From Candidatus Aminicenantes bacterium UBA4085 (GTDB taxonomy: Bacteria; Acidobacteriota; Aminicenantia; Aminicenantales; UBA4085), in NCBI GenBank assembly GCA_002383325.1, contig DFYJ01000134.1, forward strand, positions 30,324 through 51,687: a DNA stretch of 21,364 nt, in the 5' to 3' direction. The translations under genes were made by a program, and so were the position numbers. The notes under the pieces are model-generated. The model saw only the letters and a list, made by a program, of their open reading frames with translations. It made no database searches and had not been told where the DNA came from. Below are positions 1 to 8,120 of this stretch, piece after piece (position 1 is the stretch's first letter; every line of letters starts with the position of its first letter).

Positions 1-617
1 CCGGTGATATTCGAGCCGGCCGAGAACGAGCCGTAGCGCCTGCGGCTCTGGAAGCGGGGATCGGCCAGTTTGCGCTCCAGATCGCCGAGGTCCATGCGTC
101 CGCGTTCGTCCAGCCCCACCACCACGACCTCGGCGAAGGCCTCCCGCCACATCAGCTCGTTGGTGTGGTGCTCGTAGGGGCCGATGAAGACTACCGGCCG
201 AGTCCGATCGAGAGCTTCGGCCAGCGTCCCGACGGCCGCGATCCTCTCCCGGAAAACCGGGGCGACATAGACGCCCAGGATCTCCAGGAGCTTCTTCAAG
301 GCTCCGGTGGAGCCGGCCCCGGCCGGCAGGACCTTGCCCTGGGGACCGGCGTTGACCTGGCGCCGGATGAGGTCGAGGGCGGCATGATAGAGCCGGGTCA
401 GGCGGCGTCCGGAGAAATCGTCCTCGGTATGGGTATTGGCATAGCAGGCCAGGATATCCCGAAGGCGGGCCTCGATCGACTCCACGGCCCGCCCGGAGGC
501 GGTGTAGTCGGCGTAGAACATCCTTCTCGGACCGTAAGGGCCGGAAAAGACGAAGTCGCGGCCGATGACCTCGTTCCGAGCTTCCTCCAGAAGGGCCTGT
601 CCGCTCGCCGCGGTCAT
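1..617 (-). CDS. Class V aminotransferase-fold PLP enzyme (partial, C-terminus outside window)
   Basis: About 205 residues are present, open to the window edge. The family uses pyridoxal phosphate and includes cysteine desulfurases, selenocysteine lyases and aminotransferases; the exact reaction cannot be told here. Visible family features are YADYTASG (about 35-42), YANTHTE near 59-65, the cofactor-phosphate loop AGSTGALKKLL near 101-111, GPYEHHTNELMW near 147-157 (like the EHHSN motif), and SAGSNITG at the edge (like the SNxxG motif). The catalytic Schiff-base lysine lies beyond the window. The ATG sits 3 nt after the phoR stop, so it is probably the last or a late gene of the porin-pst-phoBR transcript and translationally coupled to phoR. 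No phosphate link is known for the fold, so the pairing may only be positional. The fold is confident and the substrate unknown. Confidence 0.85.
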   Translation of the reverse strand, partial: MTAASGQALLEEARNEVIGRDFVFSGPYGPRRMFYADYTASGRAVESIEARLRDILACYANTHTEDDFSGRRLTRLYHAALDLIRRQVNAGPQGKVLPAGAGSTGALKKLLEILGVYVAPVFRERIAAVGTLAEALDRTRPVVFIGPYEHHTNELMWREAFAEVVVVGLDERGRMDLGDLERKLADPRFQSRRRYGSFSAGSNIT

Positions 618-620
618 GGC

Positions 621-2372
621 TCAACCCTGGGCCGGCCGCGCCGGCTCGGCCGGGATGCGGACCGTGAACTTCGTGCCCCGCCCCTCTTCGCTGGTCAGGG
701 CGATCGTCCCGCCGTGCAGTCCGACCACATGCTTGGCGATGGCCAAGCCGAGGCCGGTTCCGCCCAGCCGGCGGGAGCGCGACTTATCGACGACGTAGAA
801 GCGCTCGAAGATCCGGGCCTGATGCTCCGGCGGGACGCCGGGGCCTGTGTCGGAGACCTCGATGACGATCTCCCCCGCCTCCCGGCGGAAGGCCAGGACG
901 ATCCGGCCCTTGTCGGTGTACTTGACGGCGTTGTCGATCAGGTTGAAGAGCAGGCGCTCCATCAGGTCGGGGTCGGCGGCGAAGGCCGGCAGGCCGGGCT
1001 CGATCTCCAGCCGCAGGTCCAGGCCCTTGGCTTCCGCCTTGGGACGGTAGAGCGGCAGGACCCGCTCGGCCAGATCGGCCCCGGTGACCGTCCGCATCTC
1101 GGGACGGAAGCCCCGATCCTCCAGCTCGCCCAGCTTGAGAAGGTCGTCCACGATCCCGGCCAGGCGGCCGGCATTACGCTTGAGGATGTCCATCGCCGCG
1201 GCCGAGCGGGCCGGATCGGGCTCGGCCTCCAGAAGCTCGACCGCGCCCAGCACGGCCGCGACCGGAGTCCGCAGCTCGTGCGAGGCGTTGACCACGAAGT
1301 CCTTCTTGATGTCCTCGACCCGGCGCATCTCGGTCAGGTCCTGCAGCAAGAGGGCGATGCCGTCCTGCCGGGGCAGGTAGCTGAGGGTGCAGAGGTAGCT
1401 TCGCTCATCCAGCCGGATCTCGCGGCGCAGGACTCCTTTTTCGGCCCGGACCCTCTCGACCAGGTCGCGCAGGGCCGGCCGTCGCAGGACTTCCCAGAAG
1501 TACCGGCCTTCGGATCCCTGGTCGCGGATCAAGTCACGGAAGGAGTCGTTGGCCAGGATGATGCGGCCGTCCCGATCCAGCACGGCCAGGCCTTCCTGGA
1601 GGGAGCCGATCGTCCGGACGAGATTGTCCTTCTGCAGATTCGCGTCCTGGAAGAAGGCCTGAAGCTTCTCGGTCATGAGGTTGAAGTCAGCGGTCAGCCC
1701 CCCCAGCTCGTCCCGCCGCCGTTCCTTGATCCGGACGGAGAAGTCGCCTCCTGCCACCCGGTCCGCGGCCCGGCGCAGGCGGGCGATCGGGCAGGTGAAA
1801 TGCAGGGACAATCCGACGGCGCCGGCCAAGGCCAGAAGCAGGACGGCCAGGGCCAGACGAAAGGTCGATTTTCTCATCTCCCCGATGAACTCGTCGATGA
1901 CCCGCATGTAGCGGCTCAGGCGCAGGACCGCCCGGACGGAGCCGCCCTTTTCCAGCGGCACGCCGACGTAGAGCATGCGGGCTTCCACGGTATAGCTGAA
2001 GCGCAGCGATTGGCCGACCCTGCCCTGCAGGGCCTCGGCCACTTCCTGGCGGTAGCGATGGTCCTCCATTTTGGAGGGGTCCTTCTCGGAATCGGCCAGG
2101 ACGCGGCCCGCGGGATCGACCACCGTCAGACGGGCGCCCGCGGCCGGCCCGACCGATTTGATCCAGACGTCCAGAGCCGCCTCGTCCCCGGTCTCGAGAC
2201 GAGCCTCGACATCAGCCTGCAGCGAACGGGCCAGGCTTTCCAGATGCCGGGCGGTGCTCAGCTCCGCGCTGCGGCGCATGGAGATGAAGGAGGACAGGGC
2301 GACGGGCAGACTGCCCAGAAGGATGACGACGGCGAAACCGGCCAGGAACTTGAGGAAGATGCTTCGCTTCAT
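621..2372 (-). CDS. phoR: Phosphate-regulon sensor histidine kinase PhoR
   Basis: A membrane histidine kinase of 583 residues that would phosphorylate the adjacent PhoB. Order of parts: TM1 about 8-28; an extracytoplasmic region about 30-168; TM2 about 171-191; HAMP about 192-243; a PAS domain about 250-345; the dimerisation H-box VNASHELRTP with phospho-acceptor H365; then the ATPase with N-box NLIDNAVKYT (478-486 region), G1 DTGPG (508-512), F-box RIFERFY (520-526) and G2 GGTGLGL (537-543). All catalytic boxes are intact. It is longer than E. coli PhoR because of a larger sensor region between the TMs. The reading frame stays open 162 codons further upstream inside phoB, but the chosen ATG overlaps the phoB stop in an ATGA, typical of coupling, and starts exactly at the TM1 leader. 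The next gene begins 3 nt after its stop. Confidence 0.93.
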   Translation of the reverse strand: MKRSIFLKFLAGFAVVILLGSLPVALSSFISMRRSAELSTARHLESLARSLQADVEARLETGDEAALDVWIKSVGPAAGARLTVVDPAGRVLADSEKDPSKMEDHRYRQEVAEALQGRVGQSLRFSYTVEARMLYVGVPLEKGGSVRAVLRLSRYMRVIDEFIGEMRKSTFRLALAVLLLALAGAVGLSLHFTCPIARLRRAADRVAGGDFSVRIKERRRDELGGLTADFNLMTEKLQAFFQDANLQKDNLVRTIGSLQEGLAVLDRDGRIILANDSFRDLIRDQGSEGRYFWEVLRRPALRDLVERVRAEKGVLRREIRLDERSYLCTLSYLPRQDGIALLLQDLTEMRRVEDIKKDFVVNASHELRTPVAAVLGAVELLEAEPDPARSAAAMDILKRNAGRLAGIVDDLLKLGELEDRGFRPEMRTVTGADLAERVLPLYRPKAEAKGLDLRLEIEPGLPAFAADPDLMERLLFNLIDNAVKYTDKGRIVLAFRREAGEIVIEVSDTGPGVPPEHQARIFERFYVVDKSRSRRLGGTGLGLAIAKHVVGLHGGTIALTSEEGRGTKFTVRIPAEPARPAQG

Positions 2373-3049
2373 GGCTCGACCTTGTAACCCACGCCGCGGA
2401 TGTTCTTGACCAGTCCGGCGGCCGGCCCGAGCTTGTCCCGCAGGTTCTTGATGTGAACATCGACGGTGCGGTCCAAGACGATTTTCTGGTGGCCCCAAAT
2501 CTCGTCCAGGATCTGCTCCCGGGTCAGGACCCGGCCCCGCTTCTGGGCCAGCAGCAGCAGGATCCGGAACTCGGTCGAAGTCAGGTCCAGGAGCTTGCCC
2601 TCCCAGCGGGCCTCGAAGCGCTCGGGATCGAGGACCAGGCCCTCCCCCACCTCCAGCGGTCCGCCCGCTTCGGGGGCCCGGCTCCGGCGCAGGACCGCCT
2701 TGATCCGGGCCGCCAGCTCCTTGTGGGAGAAGGGCTTGACGACATAGTCGTCCGCGCCCAGCTCCAAACCCAGGACACGGTCCGTCTCTTCCGCCCTGGC
2801 GGTCGCCATGATGATGGGGATGGAGCGCCAGTCCTCGGAGCGTTTGAGGGTCCGGCAAACGTCCAGACCACTCTGGTCCGGAAGCATCAGATCAAGAATG
2901 ATGAGCTCGGGACGCTTGCGGGCCAGGAAGCGGAAGAACCGCTCGGCTTCACCGAAGGTCTCCGTCCGGAAGCCTTCCCGGCGGAGATGCTCGGCCGTCA
3001 GGGCGGCCAAATCAGCCTCGTCCTCGAGGATGGCGATCAACTCATTCAT
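2369..3049 (-). CDS. phoB: Phosphate-regulon response regulator PhoB (OmpR family)
   Basis: 226 residues, the usual length. The N-terminal receiver domain has acidic residues E9/D10/E11, phospho-acceptor D53 in ILDLMLPD, switch residue T83 and K105 in DDYVVKPF. The C-terminal winged-helix DNA-binding domain (about 130-226) shows the LTSTEFRILLLLA and VLTREQILDEIWG helices, DRTVDVHIKNLRDKLG as recognition helix, and the terminal RGVGYK wing. A GGAGG ribosome site precedes the ATG. It lies 79 bp after pstB and overlaps phoR by 4 nt. Phosphorylated PhoB-family proteins bind tandem repeats spaced 11 bp; such an array is seen upstream of the porin at 7906-7931, so autoregulation of the whole operon is inferred. 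The assignment to PhoB rather than another OmpR-type regulator rests on this context. Confidence 0.93.
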   Translation of the reverse strand: MNELIAILEDEADLAALTAEHLRREGFRTETFGEAERFFRFLARKRPELIILDLMLPDQSGLDVCRTLKRSEDWRSIPIIMATARAEETDRVLGLELGADDYVVKPFSHKELAARIKAVLRRSRAPEAGGPLEVGEGLVLDPERFEARWEGKLLDLTSTEFRILLLLAQKRGRVLTREQILDEIWGHQKIVLDRTVDVHIKNLRDKLGPAAGLVKNIRGVGYKVEP

Positions 3050-3128
3050 CTCGATCCTCCCGGATGTGTCCGGTTATAGCGCAAACGGCAGGGGATGTAA
3101 ATCGGAGCTCCGACTGACCCCTTCCGCC

Positions 3129-3890
3129 TCACCCGAATCGGCCCGTGATGTAGTCCTCGGTCATCTTCCGGACCGGCGCCGTAAAGATGGTCTTGGTATC
3201 CCCGAACTCGATCAGCTCTCCCAGCATCATGAAAGCGGTGAAATCCGAGACCCGGGCCGCCTGCTGCATGTTATGGGTGACGATGATCACGGTGTAGTCG
3301 GCCTTCAGACGCTGGATGAGGTCCTCGATGCGGGCCGTGGCGATCGGATCGATGGCCGAACAGGGCTCGTCGAAGAGGATCACCTCGGGGCGCACCGCTA
3401 GGGCCCGGGCGATGCACAGCCGCTGCTGCTGCCCGCCGGAGAGGGCGAAGGCGTTCTCTCGAAGCCGGTCCTTGACCTCGTCCCACAGGGCCGCCTCACG
3501 GAGGCTGCGCTCGACGACGTCCTCAAGGGCCGAGCGCCGGCGCTCGCCGTTGATCCGCAGGCCGTAGGCGATGTTGTCGAAGATCGACTTGGGGAACGGA
3601 TTCGGCTTCTGGAAGACCATGCCCACCCGCCGGCGCAGCTCGGCCGGGTCCTGGTCCGGGGCATGGATGTCGACTCCGTCCAGGAGGATGCGGCCGTCGA
3701 TTCGGGTGCCGGGTATCACGTCGTTCATCCGGTTGAGGGTCCTGATGAAGGTCGACTTGCCGCAGCCGGAGGGCCCGATGATGGCCGTGACCGACTTCTC
3801 GGGGCAGGCCAGGTCGACGGATTTGAGGGCCCGCTTGGGGCCGTAGTAAAAATCCAGGTTGGAGGCTTCGATTTTGACTCGGGCGGACAT
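3129..3890 (-). CDS. pstB: Phosphate ABC transporter ATP-binding protein PstB
   Basis: 253 residues; the cytoplasmic ATPase that drives high-affinity phosphate uptake through PstC/PstA. Walker A is GPSGCGKST (39-47), the Q-loop Q94 sits in [10 protein letters not shown] (a PstB-typical string), the ABC signature is LSGGQ (150-154), Walker B is VILFDEP (170-176) and the switch histidine is H206 in VTHNMQQA. After Walker B the sequence is CSAIDPIAT where TSALDPIAT is more usual, a conservative change. The start lies 3 nt after the pstA stop and its AAGGAG ribosome site falls within the last arginine codons of pstA, implying coupled translation. A phoU gene, which often follows pstB, is not present: phoB comes next after 79 bp. 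Confidence 0.97.
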   Translation of the reverse strand: MSARVKIEASNLDFYYGPKRALKSVDLACPEKSVTAIIGPSGCGKSTFIRTLNRMNDVIPGTRIDGRILLDGVDIHAPDQDPAELRRRVGMVFQKPNPFPKSIFDNIAYGLRINGERRRSALEDVVERSLREAALWDEVKDRLRENAFALSGGQQQRLCIARALAVRPEVILFDEPCSAIDPIATARIEDLIQRLKADYTVIIVTHNMQQAARVSDFTAFMMLGELIEFGDTKTIFTAPVRKMTEDYITGRFG

Positions 3891-3893
3891 GGG

Positions 3894-4748
3894 CTATCTC
3901 CTTCGGCGGCGCAGCCGGTAGCGGATGATGACGGCGGTCAGATTGAGGCCGAGGACGAGGGCCACCAGGACCAGCGCGGTGCCGTAGGCCAGGGGCCGGA
4001 CTTTGGCGATGTCGTGGTGCTGGGTGGCCATGATATAGAGGTGGTAAGGCAGGGCCATGAACTGGTCGGAAAGTGACTTGGGCAGAAAGGGCAGGGCGAA
4101 GGCCGCCCCGGTGAACATGATCGGAGCGGTCTCCCCCGCCGCCCGGGACAGGCCCAGGACGGTCCCGGTCAGCATGCCCGGCAGGGCATAGGGCAGGACA
4201 TTGGTCCGGATGGCCTGCCACTTGGTCGCCCCCAGGGCCAGGGCTCCCTCGCGGTAGGACCGGGGGATGGTCTTGAGGGCTTCCTCGGAGGCGGTGATCG
4301 TCCAGGGCAGGGTCATGAGCCCCAGGGTCAGCCCGGCCGAGAGGATCGAGGTTCCGAACTTGAACAGGTTCACGAAGAGGATGACCCCGAACAGTCCGTA
4401 GACGATCGAGGGCACTCCCGAGAGGTTGCGGATGGACAGCCGAATGAGGCGGGTGAAGCGGTTCTGGAGGGCGTATTCGTTGAGGTAGATGGCCGCGAAC
4501 ATCCCGATCGGTATGGCCAGAAGGGCGGCCACGAGAGTCACCAGCAGGGTTCCGACAATGGCCGGGAAGATTCCGCCCTCGGTCATACCCCGGCGCGGGG
4601 GCTTGCTCAGAAACTCCCAGGAGATGGCCGGGGCGCCCTGGCGGATGATGTCGTAGAGGAAGAGGGCCAGCACGGCCAGGACGACCAGAACCGAGAGCCG
4701 CAGGGCCCAGAAGCCGGCGAATTGGGCCACGGACTTGCGGCGGATCAT
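3894..4748 (-). CDS. pstA: Phosphate ABC transporter permease PstA
   Basis: 284 residues with about six membrane segments: one near 15-35, a cluster from about 60 to 160, and the last near 250-275, followed by an Arg-rich cytoplasmic tail. The inner-membrane permease signature EAA-loop is visible as SYREGALALGATKWQAIRTNVLP, which contacts PstB. RAAGETAPIMFTG matches the PstA family. It forms the phosphate channel with PstC. Its ATG overlaps the pstC stop by 4 nt (ATGA), and pstB follows after 3 nt, so the three genes are tightly coupled. Length is normal and no damage is seen. Confidence 0.96.
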   Translation of the reverse strand: MIRRKSVAQFAGFWALRLSVLVVLAVLALFLYDIIRQGAPAISWEFLSKPPRRGMTEGGIFPAIVGTLLVTLVAALLAIPIGMFAAIYLNEYALQNRFTRLIRLSIRNLSGVPSIVYGLFGVILFVNLFKFGTSILSAGLTLGLMTLPWTITASEEALKTIPRSYREGALALGATKWQAIRTNVLPYALPGMLTGTVLGLSRAAGETAPIMFTGAAFALPFLPKSLSDQFMALPYHLYIMATQHHDIAKVRPLAYGTALVLVALVLGLNLTAVIIRYRLRRRRR

Positions 4749-5638
4749 GCTTCCCTGTCCTGGTACTTGGCGAGGACGATGTCGGCGACCATGTTGACGA
4801 GGAAGGTCATCAGGAAGAGAACCAAGCCGATGGCGAACAGGGCATAGTAGTGGGTGGTGAAGTAGGGCACTTCGCCCAGCTCGATGGCGATGTTGGAGGT
4901 CATGGTCCGCAGGCTCTCCATCAGGCCGTGCGGGAAGGCCCGGGCATTTCCGGTGGCCATCAGCACGGTCATGGTCTCCCCGACCGCCCGGCCCATGCCG
5001 AGCATGACGGCGGCGATGATGCCCGAGAGCGCGGCCGGCAGCTTGACCCGGATCAGGGTCTGCCAGCGCGACCCGCCCAGGGCCAGAGAGGCTTCGCCGT
5101 AGGCCGGAGGGACCGCGATCAGGGAGTCCTCGGAGAGACTGATGATCGTCGGTAGGGACATGACGGCCAGCAGCAGGCTGCCGTTGAGGCCGTTCAGGCC
5201 GTGCGTCAGGCCGAAGAGCTTGGCCAGGGCCGGGCCGATGAGGACAATGCCCAGGAAGCCGATGACGACGGAAGGGATGCCGGCCAGGATCTCGACGACC
5301 GGCTTGACGATCTCCCGCACCTTCCAGTGGGCGACGTCCGAGAGGTAGGCGGCCACTCCGATCCCGACGGGGATGGCGATGGCCATGGCCCCTAGGGTAA
5401 CCAGGATCGAAGAGACGATTTGGCCCAGGATCCCGTAGGTCTCCTGGAGAGGCGAGGTGGGATCCCAGTTGGTCGTGAACAGGAATTCTCCGAGGTTGAT
5501 CTCCCGGAAAGCCGGGACGGCCGATGTCAGGAGAAGGAAGAAGATGCCGGCCAGGACGACGACGGCGATGAGGCCGTTGAGGAAGAAGAACGAATGGATG
5601 GACCGCTCTTTGAGTTTCCGCAGCGCTCGCTTGGTCAT
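4745..5638 (-). CDS. pstC: Phosphate ABC transporter permease PstC
   Basis: 297 residues, with a basic N-terminus followed by a first membrane helix at about 16-40 and five more helices. The PstC-type stretch TSPLQETYGILGQIVSS, the EILAGIPSVVIGFLG segment, the permease EAA loop AYGEASLALGGSRWQTLIRVKLP and GRAVGETMTVLMATGN all fit the family. It pairs with PstA in the inner membrane. The start is supported by a GGAGG-type ribosome site, which is embedded in a short perfect GC hairpin (5644-5658). It follows pstS after a 126-bp gap rich in inverted repeats, whereas its 3' end overlaps pstA by 4 nt. Lower expression than pstS is therefore plausible but inferred. Confidence 0.96.
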   Translation of the reverse strand: MTKRALRKLKERSIHSFFFLNGLIAVVVLAGIFFLLLTSAVPAFREINLGEFLFTTNWDPTSPLQETYGILGQIVSSILVTLGAMAIAIPVGIGVAAYLSDVAHWKVREIVKPVVEILAGIPSVVIGFLGIVLIGPALAKLFGLTHGLNGLNGSLLLAVMSLPTIISLSEDSLIAVPPAYGEASLALGGSRWQTLIRVKLPAALSGIIAAVMLGMGRAVGETMTVLMATGNARAFPHGLMESLRTMTSNIAIELGEVPYFTTHYYALFAIGLVLFLMTFLVNMVADIVLAKYQDREA

Positions 5639-5764
5639 GAGTGCCCCCCTCCGGGGGGATCAGGCCGCAGCCGATCGGCGATTCGGCCGCGGGGGCGGGC
5701 CCGTCGGCCCGTCCCCGTCGGCGCAGGACGGGAGCTTGCGGCTCCAGCCCTTGAGGCTGCGGAC
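5639..5764 (-). promoter_or_regulatory. Hairpin-rich pstS-pstC intergenic region
   Basis: Several inverted repeats are packed into this gap. In plus-strand coordinates they are: 5746-5749/5755-5758 (AGCC/GGCT); 5731-5735/5741-5745 (GGAGC/GCTCC); 5691-5701/5706-5716, an 11-bp stem with one mismatch in the mRNA and a CGTC loop; and 5644-5649/5653-5658 (six C/G pairs with a 3-nt loop), which covers the pstC ribosome site. Hairpins between pstS and the permease genes can act by protecting the upstream pstS message or reducing downstream expression; here that role is inferred. No poly-T tract follows, so full termination is unlikely. Confidence 0.5.
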
Positions 5765-6676
5765 TTACTTGAGGTTCTTGGCGTTCTCCGGCTGGTACTT
5801 GGCTCCGACAGAGTAGAAGCCTTCCCGCTCGACGATCTTCTGGCCCTCGGACGAGAGGATCCAGGAAAGGAAGCCCAGGGCGGCGGCCTTGGGTTTGCCG
5901 TTGGTGGCCATCAGCAGAGGCCTGGCGATGGGGTACTTGCCGGAGTCCACGGCCGCCTTGTCCAGGGGTGAGAAAGCCTCGGCCTTTTCGTCCCGGTTGA
6001 TATTCAAGATCTTGAGGCCTTTCATCGGCTTGCCGGTCCCGCGGTCGACCACGTAGCCGACGCCGACATAGCCAATGGCGGCGGTATCGGCCAGGACGCC
6101 CTCTATGATCTGGGCGTTGCCGTTCATCTCCTTCATGGCCTGGGAATAGGGCTTGTTGCCCATGACATGCTCCATCATGAAGGAATAGGTGCCGGAGTTG
6201 GACTGGCGGCCGTAGAGGCTGACCTTGACGTCAGGGCCGCCGACCGCCTTCCAGTTGGTCACCTCGCCGCGGTAGATGGCTCCGACCTGGGACATGGTGA
6301 GCTTGTCCAGGGGATTCTTCTCGTTGACGATGATGCTGAGGCCGTCCACGGCCACGGCGAACAGCCGGACCTGGATGCCCTTCTCCCAGGCCAGGTCGAG
6401 CTCCTTTTTCTTCCAGTCGCGGCTGGTGTTGGCCACGTCGCAGGTGCCGTTGATCAGTCCCGTCACTCCGGTGCCTGAGCCGCCGCCCAGGACGGCGATC
6501 GGGGTTCCAGGGTTCTTGTCCATATAGGTCTCGGCCAGGATCTGGACGAGGTTGATCATGGTGTCGGAGCCCTTGATCTGAAGCATCTTGGTCTGGGCCG
6601 ACAGGAGGACGGGAACAGCCAGGACGGCCAGGGCCAGGCAGGCCGCGACCATCGCCTTGATCCATTTCTTGCTCAT
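5765..6676 (-). CDS. pstS: Periplasmic phosphate-binding protein PstS
   Basis: 303 residues. A basic start plus hydrophobic stretch about 7-25 ending in LLSAQ is a Sec signal peptide, with cleavage likely after A27. There is no lipobox cysteine at that point, so the protein is probably soluble in the periplasm. Phosphate-binding loops are visible as GSDTM (36-40), GGGSGTG (64-70), D111 in AVAVDGLS, and GRQSNSGT (156-163), all typical of the PstS/SphX type. It delivers phosphate to PstC/PstA. An AAGGAG ribosome site precedes the ATG by about 8 nt. It lies 39 bp downstream of the porin gene, with no promoter or terminator evident between them, so co-transcription from the porin promoter is likely. 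Confidence 0.97.
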   Translation of the reverse strand: MSKKWIKAMVAACLALAVLAVPVLLSAQTKMLQIKGSDTMINLVQILAETYMDKNPGTPIAVLGGGSGTGVTGLINGTCDVANTSRDWKKKELDLAWEKGIQVRLFAVAVDGLSIIVNEKNPLDKLTMSQVGAIYRGEVTNWKAVGGPDVKVSLYGRQSNSGTYSFMMEHVMGNKPYSQAMKEMNGNAQIIEGVLADTAAIGYVGVGYVVDRGTGKPMKGLKILNINRDEKAEAFSPLDKAAVDSGKYPIARPLLMATNGKPKAAALGFLSWILSSEGQKIVEREGFYSVGAKYQPENAKNLK

Positions 6677-6715
6677 AAGTATCTCTCCTTAGCGTACTTG
6701 AAAATGTCTCAGCCT

Positions 6716-7789
6716 TTAGAAGCTGAGGAAGAAGGTCATATTGACGACGATGTCGCCCTGGCGCGCATCGTTGTAGTCCCAAATCCAGATGTTCGGCTGG
6801 ATGCGGCCGAAATTCCCCCAGGCGAACCAATCCAGGCCGGCGATGATCAGGCTCATGTCCTTGCTCGAGTCGAGGCTGGTCGGCTGGTAGGAGTCGTACC
6901 GCGCGAACAGTCCGATTTTGTCCGGCTTGATCTTATAGGTGGCAAAGACGGACCAGCCGCCCACGTTGTAGTGCTGGTCGCTGACCTTGTAGCTGTCGTT
7001 ATTATAGCGGAACCATTCGAAGGTCACATTGAGGTTCCTGATGATGTCGAAGTAGACATCGGCCTTATAGGTCATGGCCGAGGCCGCGTCGCTCTGGTCC
7101 TCGTAGTCGACATATCCGAAAAGGCTGATGCCCCGGATGGGTATGACCTGGAGGTAGCCGCTGATCTTCTTGTACTTGTCCGTCTCGGCGTGGGAATAGT
7201 GGGAGCCGTTGTGGACGCCCAGACCGAAGCGCAGCTCCTTGGAGACGGTGCCCTTCCAGGTCAGGCCCAGGTCGGCGCTGGTCTGGTCGATCTCGACGCC
7301 AGTGATGTCCTTGTAGCCGTCCAGAAGCGTCTTGGCTACCGAGCGATAGCCCCAGCGGTCTTCGGCCATCTTGAAGGACATCGTCTCGATCATGCCGATC
7401 GAGAATTTAGACTGGAGGAAATCGCGGCTCCACTCCAGGTAAGCGTGCTTGATGAACGGCCTCAGCTTGTCGTCCTTCTTGGTCGTGCCCTTGACGAAGT
7501 CGACCGAGGTGATGTTGGCCGTGTTGTCGGCATCGTAGCGGAAGCGGAACTTCAGGTAGTCGCTGATCTTGTTCTCATAGGTGAAGTAGGCCCGGCGAAA
7601 GGCGAACTTGTTGGACAGGGCCTTGGCCGTTGTCGTGCCGGTCAGGTAGCCGTCGTTGCTAGCGTTGTAAGAGTAGTCGAAGTAGACCGTGGCCCCGAAG
7701 GTCTGGGGGGGCGGAGTCTGGGCGGCGGCCCAGGCCGCGGCGGCCAAAAGGATCGCGGTCGTCAGAGCCAGCTTCTTGAAAGCCGTCAT
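6716..7789 (-). CDS. Outer-membrane porin, OprP/OprO-like, first gene of the pst operon
   Basis: 357 residues. The chosen ATG is preceded by AAGGAG and begins a clear Sec signal peptide (about 1-24, ending AAAQT); the frame stays open 27 codons upstream but that part looks like untranslated leader. The mature protein is built of alternating-residue amphipathic strands rich in Tyr, Phe and Trp (for example FAFRRAYFTYENK, LKFRFRYDADN, GLFARYDSY) and ends in FFLSF, with the C-terminal Phe recognised by the Bam machinery. About sixteen strands would fit the length. Similar strand patterns occur in phosphate-selective porins. Placement immediately before pstS and behind a candidate Pho box supports phosphate or polyphosphate passage through the outer membrane. 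Specificity itself cannot be read from the sequence. Confidence 0.85.
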   Translation of the reverse strand: MTAFKKLALTTAILLAAAAWAAAQTPPPQTFGATVYFDYSYNASNDGYLTGTTTAKALSNKFAFRRAYFTYENKISDYLKFRFRYDADNTANITSVDFVKGTTKKDDKLRPFIKHAYLEWSRDFLQSKFSIGMIETMSFKMAEDRWGYRSVAKTLLDGYKDITGVEIDQTSADLGLTWKGTVSKELRFGLGVHNGSHYSHAETDKYKKISGYLQVIPIRGISLFGYVDYEDQSDAASAMTYKADVYFDIIRNLNVTFEWFRYNNDSYKVSDQHYNVGGWSVFATYKIKPDKIGLFARYDSYQPTSLDSSKDMSLIIAGLDWFAWGNFGRIQPNIWIWDYNDARQGDIVVNMTFFLSF

Positions 7790-7905
7790 GTTTTTCTCCT
7801 TTTTTCCTGTCGGTCCACCTCTCCTTCGGCCCGGCGGCGCGCATTCGCCCGGCCTCGGAGAGGCTTCCACCTCGATGAAGTGGAGATCAGGATAAAGCCT
7901 GCCTG

Positions 7906-7931
7906 TGAAGAAGAGGTGAAGGATGGATGAA
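7906..7931 (-). promoter_or_regulatory. Candidate Pho box, three direct repeats with 11-bp period
   Basis: On the plus strand TGAA occurs at 7906, 7917 and 7928, exactly 11 bp apart. Read on the transcribed strand these are TTCATCC, TTCACCT and TTCACAG, separated by 4 nt each. PhoB/PhoP-family regulators bind 7-bp direct repeats spaced by about 4 nt. Downstream lies TATCCT (7889-7894) as a possible -10, 11 nt from the last TTCA and without a good -35, as expected for activator-dependent Pho promoters. The predicted start is about 90 nt upstream of the porin ATG. The repeats differ from the E. coli consensus, so binding is inferred. Confidence 0.6.
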
Positions 7932-7957
7932 ATTTCGATCAGCTTACGGCTTGGCTC

Positions 7958-8002
7958 GGAGGCGGCGAAATTATCGCCTCCGATCCGGCAGGCTCGCCGG
8001 AT
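7958..8002. repeat. Two adjacent short inverted repeats in the porin/peptidase divergent region
   Basis: The first pairs GGAGGCG (7958-7964) with CGCCTCC (7975-7981). The second pairs ATCCGGC (7983-7989) with GCCGGAT (7996-8002) around a 6-nt loop. They lie between the Pho box and the peptidase gene at 8121 and could be operators or hairpins in the peptidase leader. No convincing sigma-70 promoter for the peptidase gene was found. The rest of this 331-bp gap (7790-8120) holds the porin leader, the Pho box and the peptidase ribosome site; no other gene was seen. Confidence 0.35.
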
Positions 8003-8120
8003 ATGCAGATAACAAAGAGGTTAGGGGTCACCGAAAGGGCCATCTGGAGGCGTGGGGAAGAAAACCGCCCGTTGAGCGTCCAACGGAGTGACGGAGTAGT
8101 CCGAATTCCAAGGAGGTTTT

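Noticed and set aside
165..2387. Long plus-strand open frame of about 740 codons at the start of the window
   Set aside because: It is antisense to phoR and the class V aminotransferase gene, has no family features and a Gly/Asp/Gln-rich composition typical of shadow frames in GC-rich DNA.
2373..2858. Upstream extension of the phoR frame by 162 codons
   Set aside because: The extra stretch is a Pro/Gly/Arg-rich shadow of phoB; the start at 2372 fits the membrane leader and the ATGA overlap.
3050..3128. A missed small gene or phoU remnant between pstB and phoB
   Set aside because: Only 79 bp, holding the phoB ribosome site and small palindromes such as CGGAGCTCCG; no coding potential.
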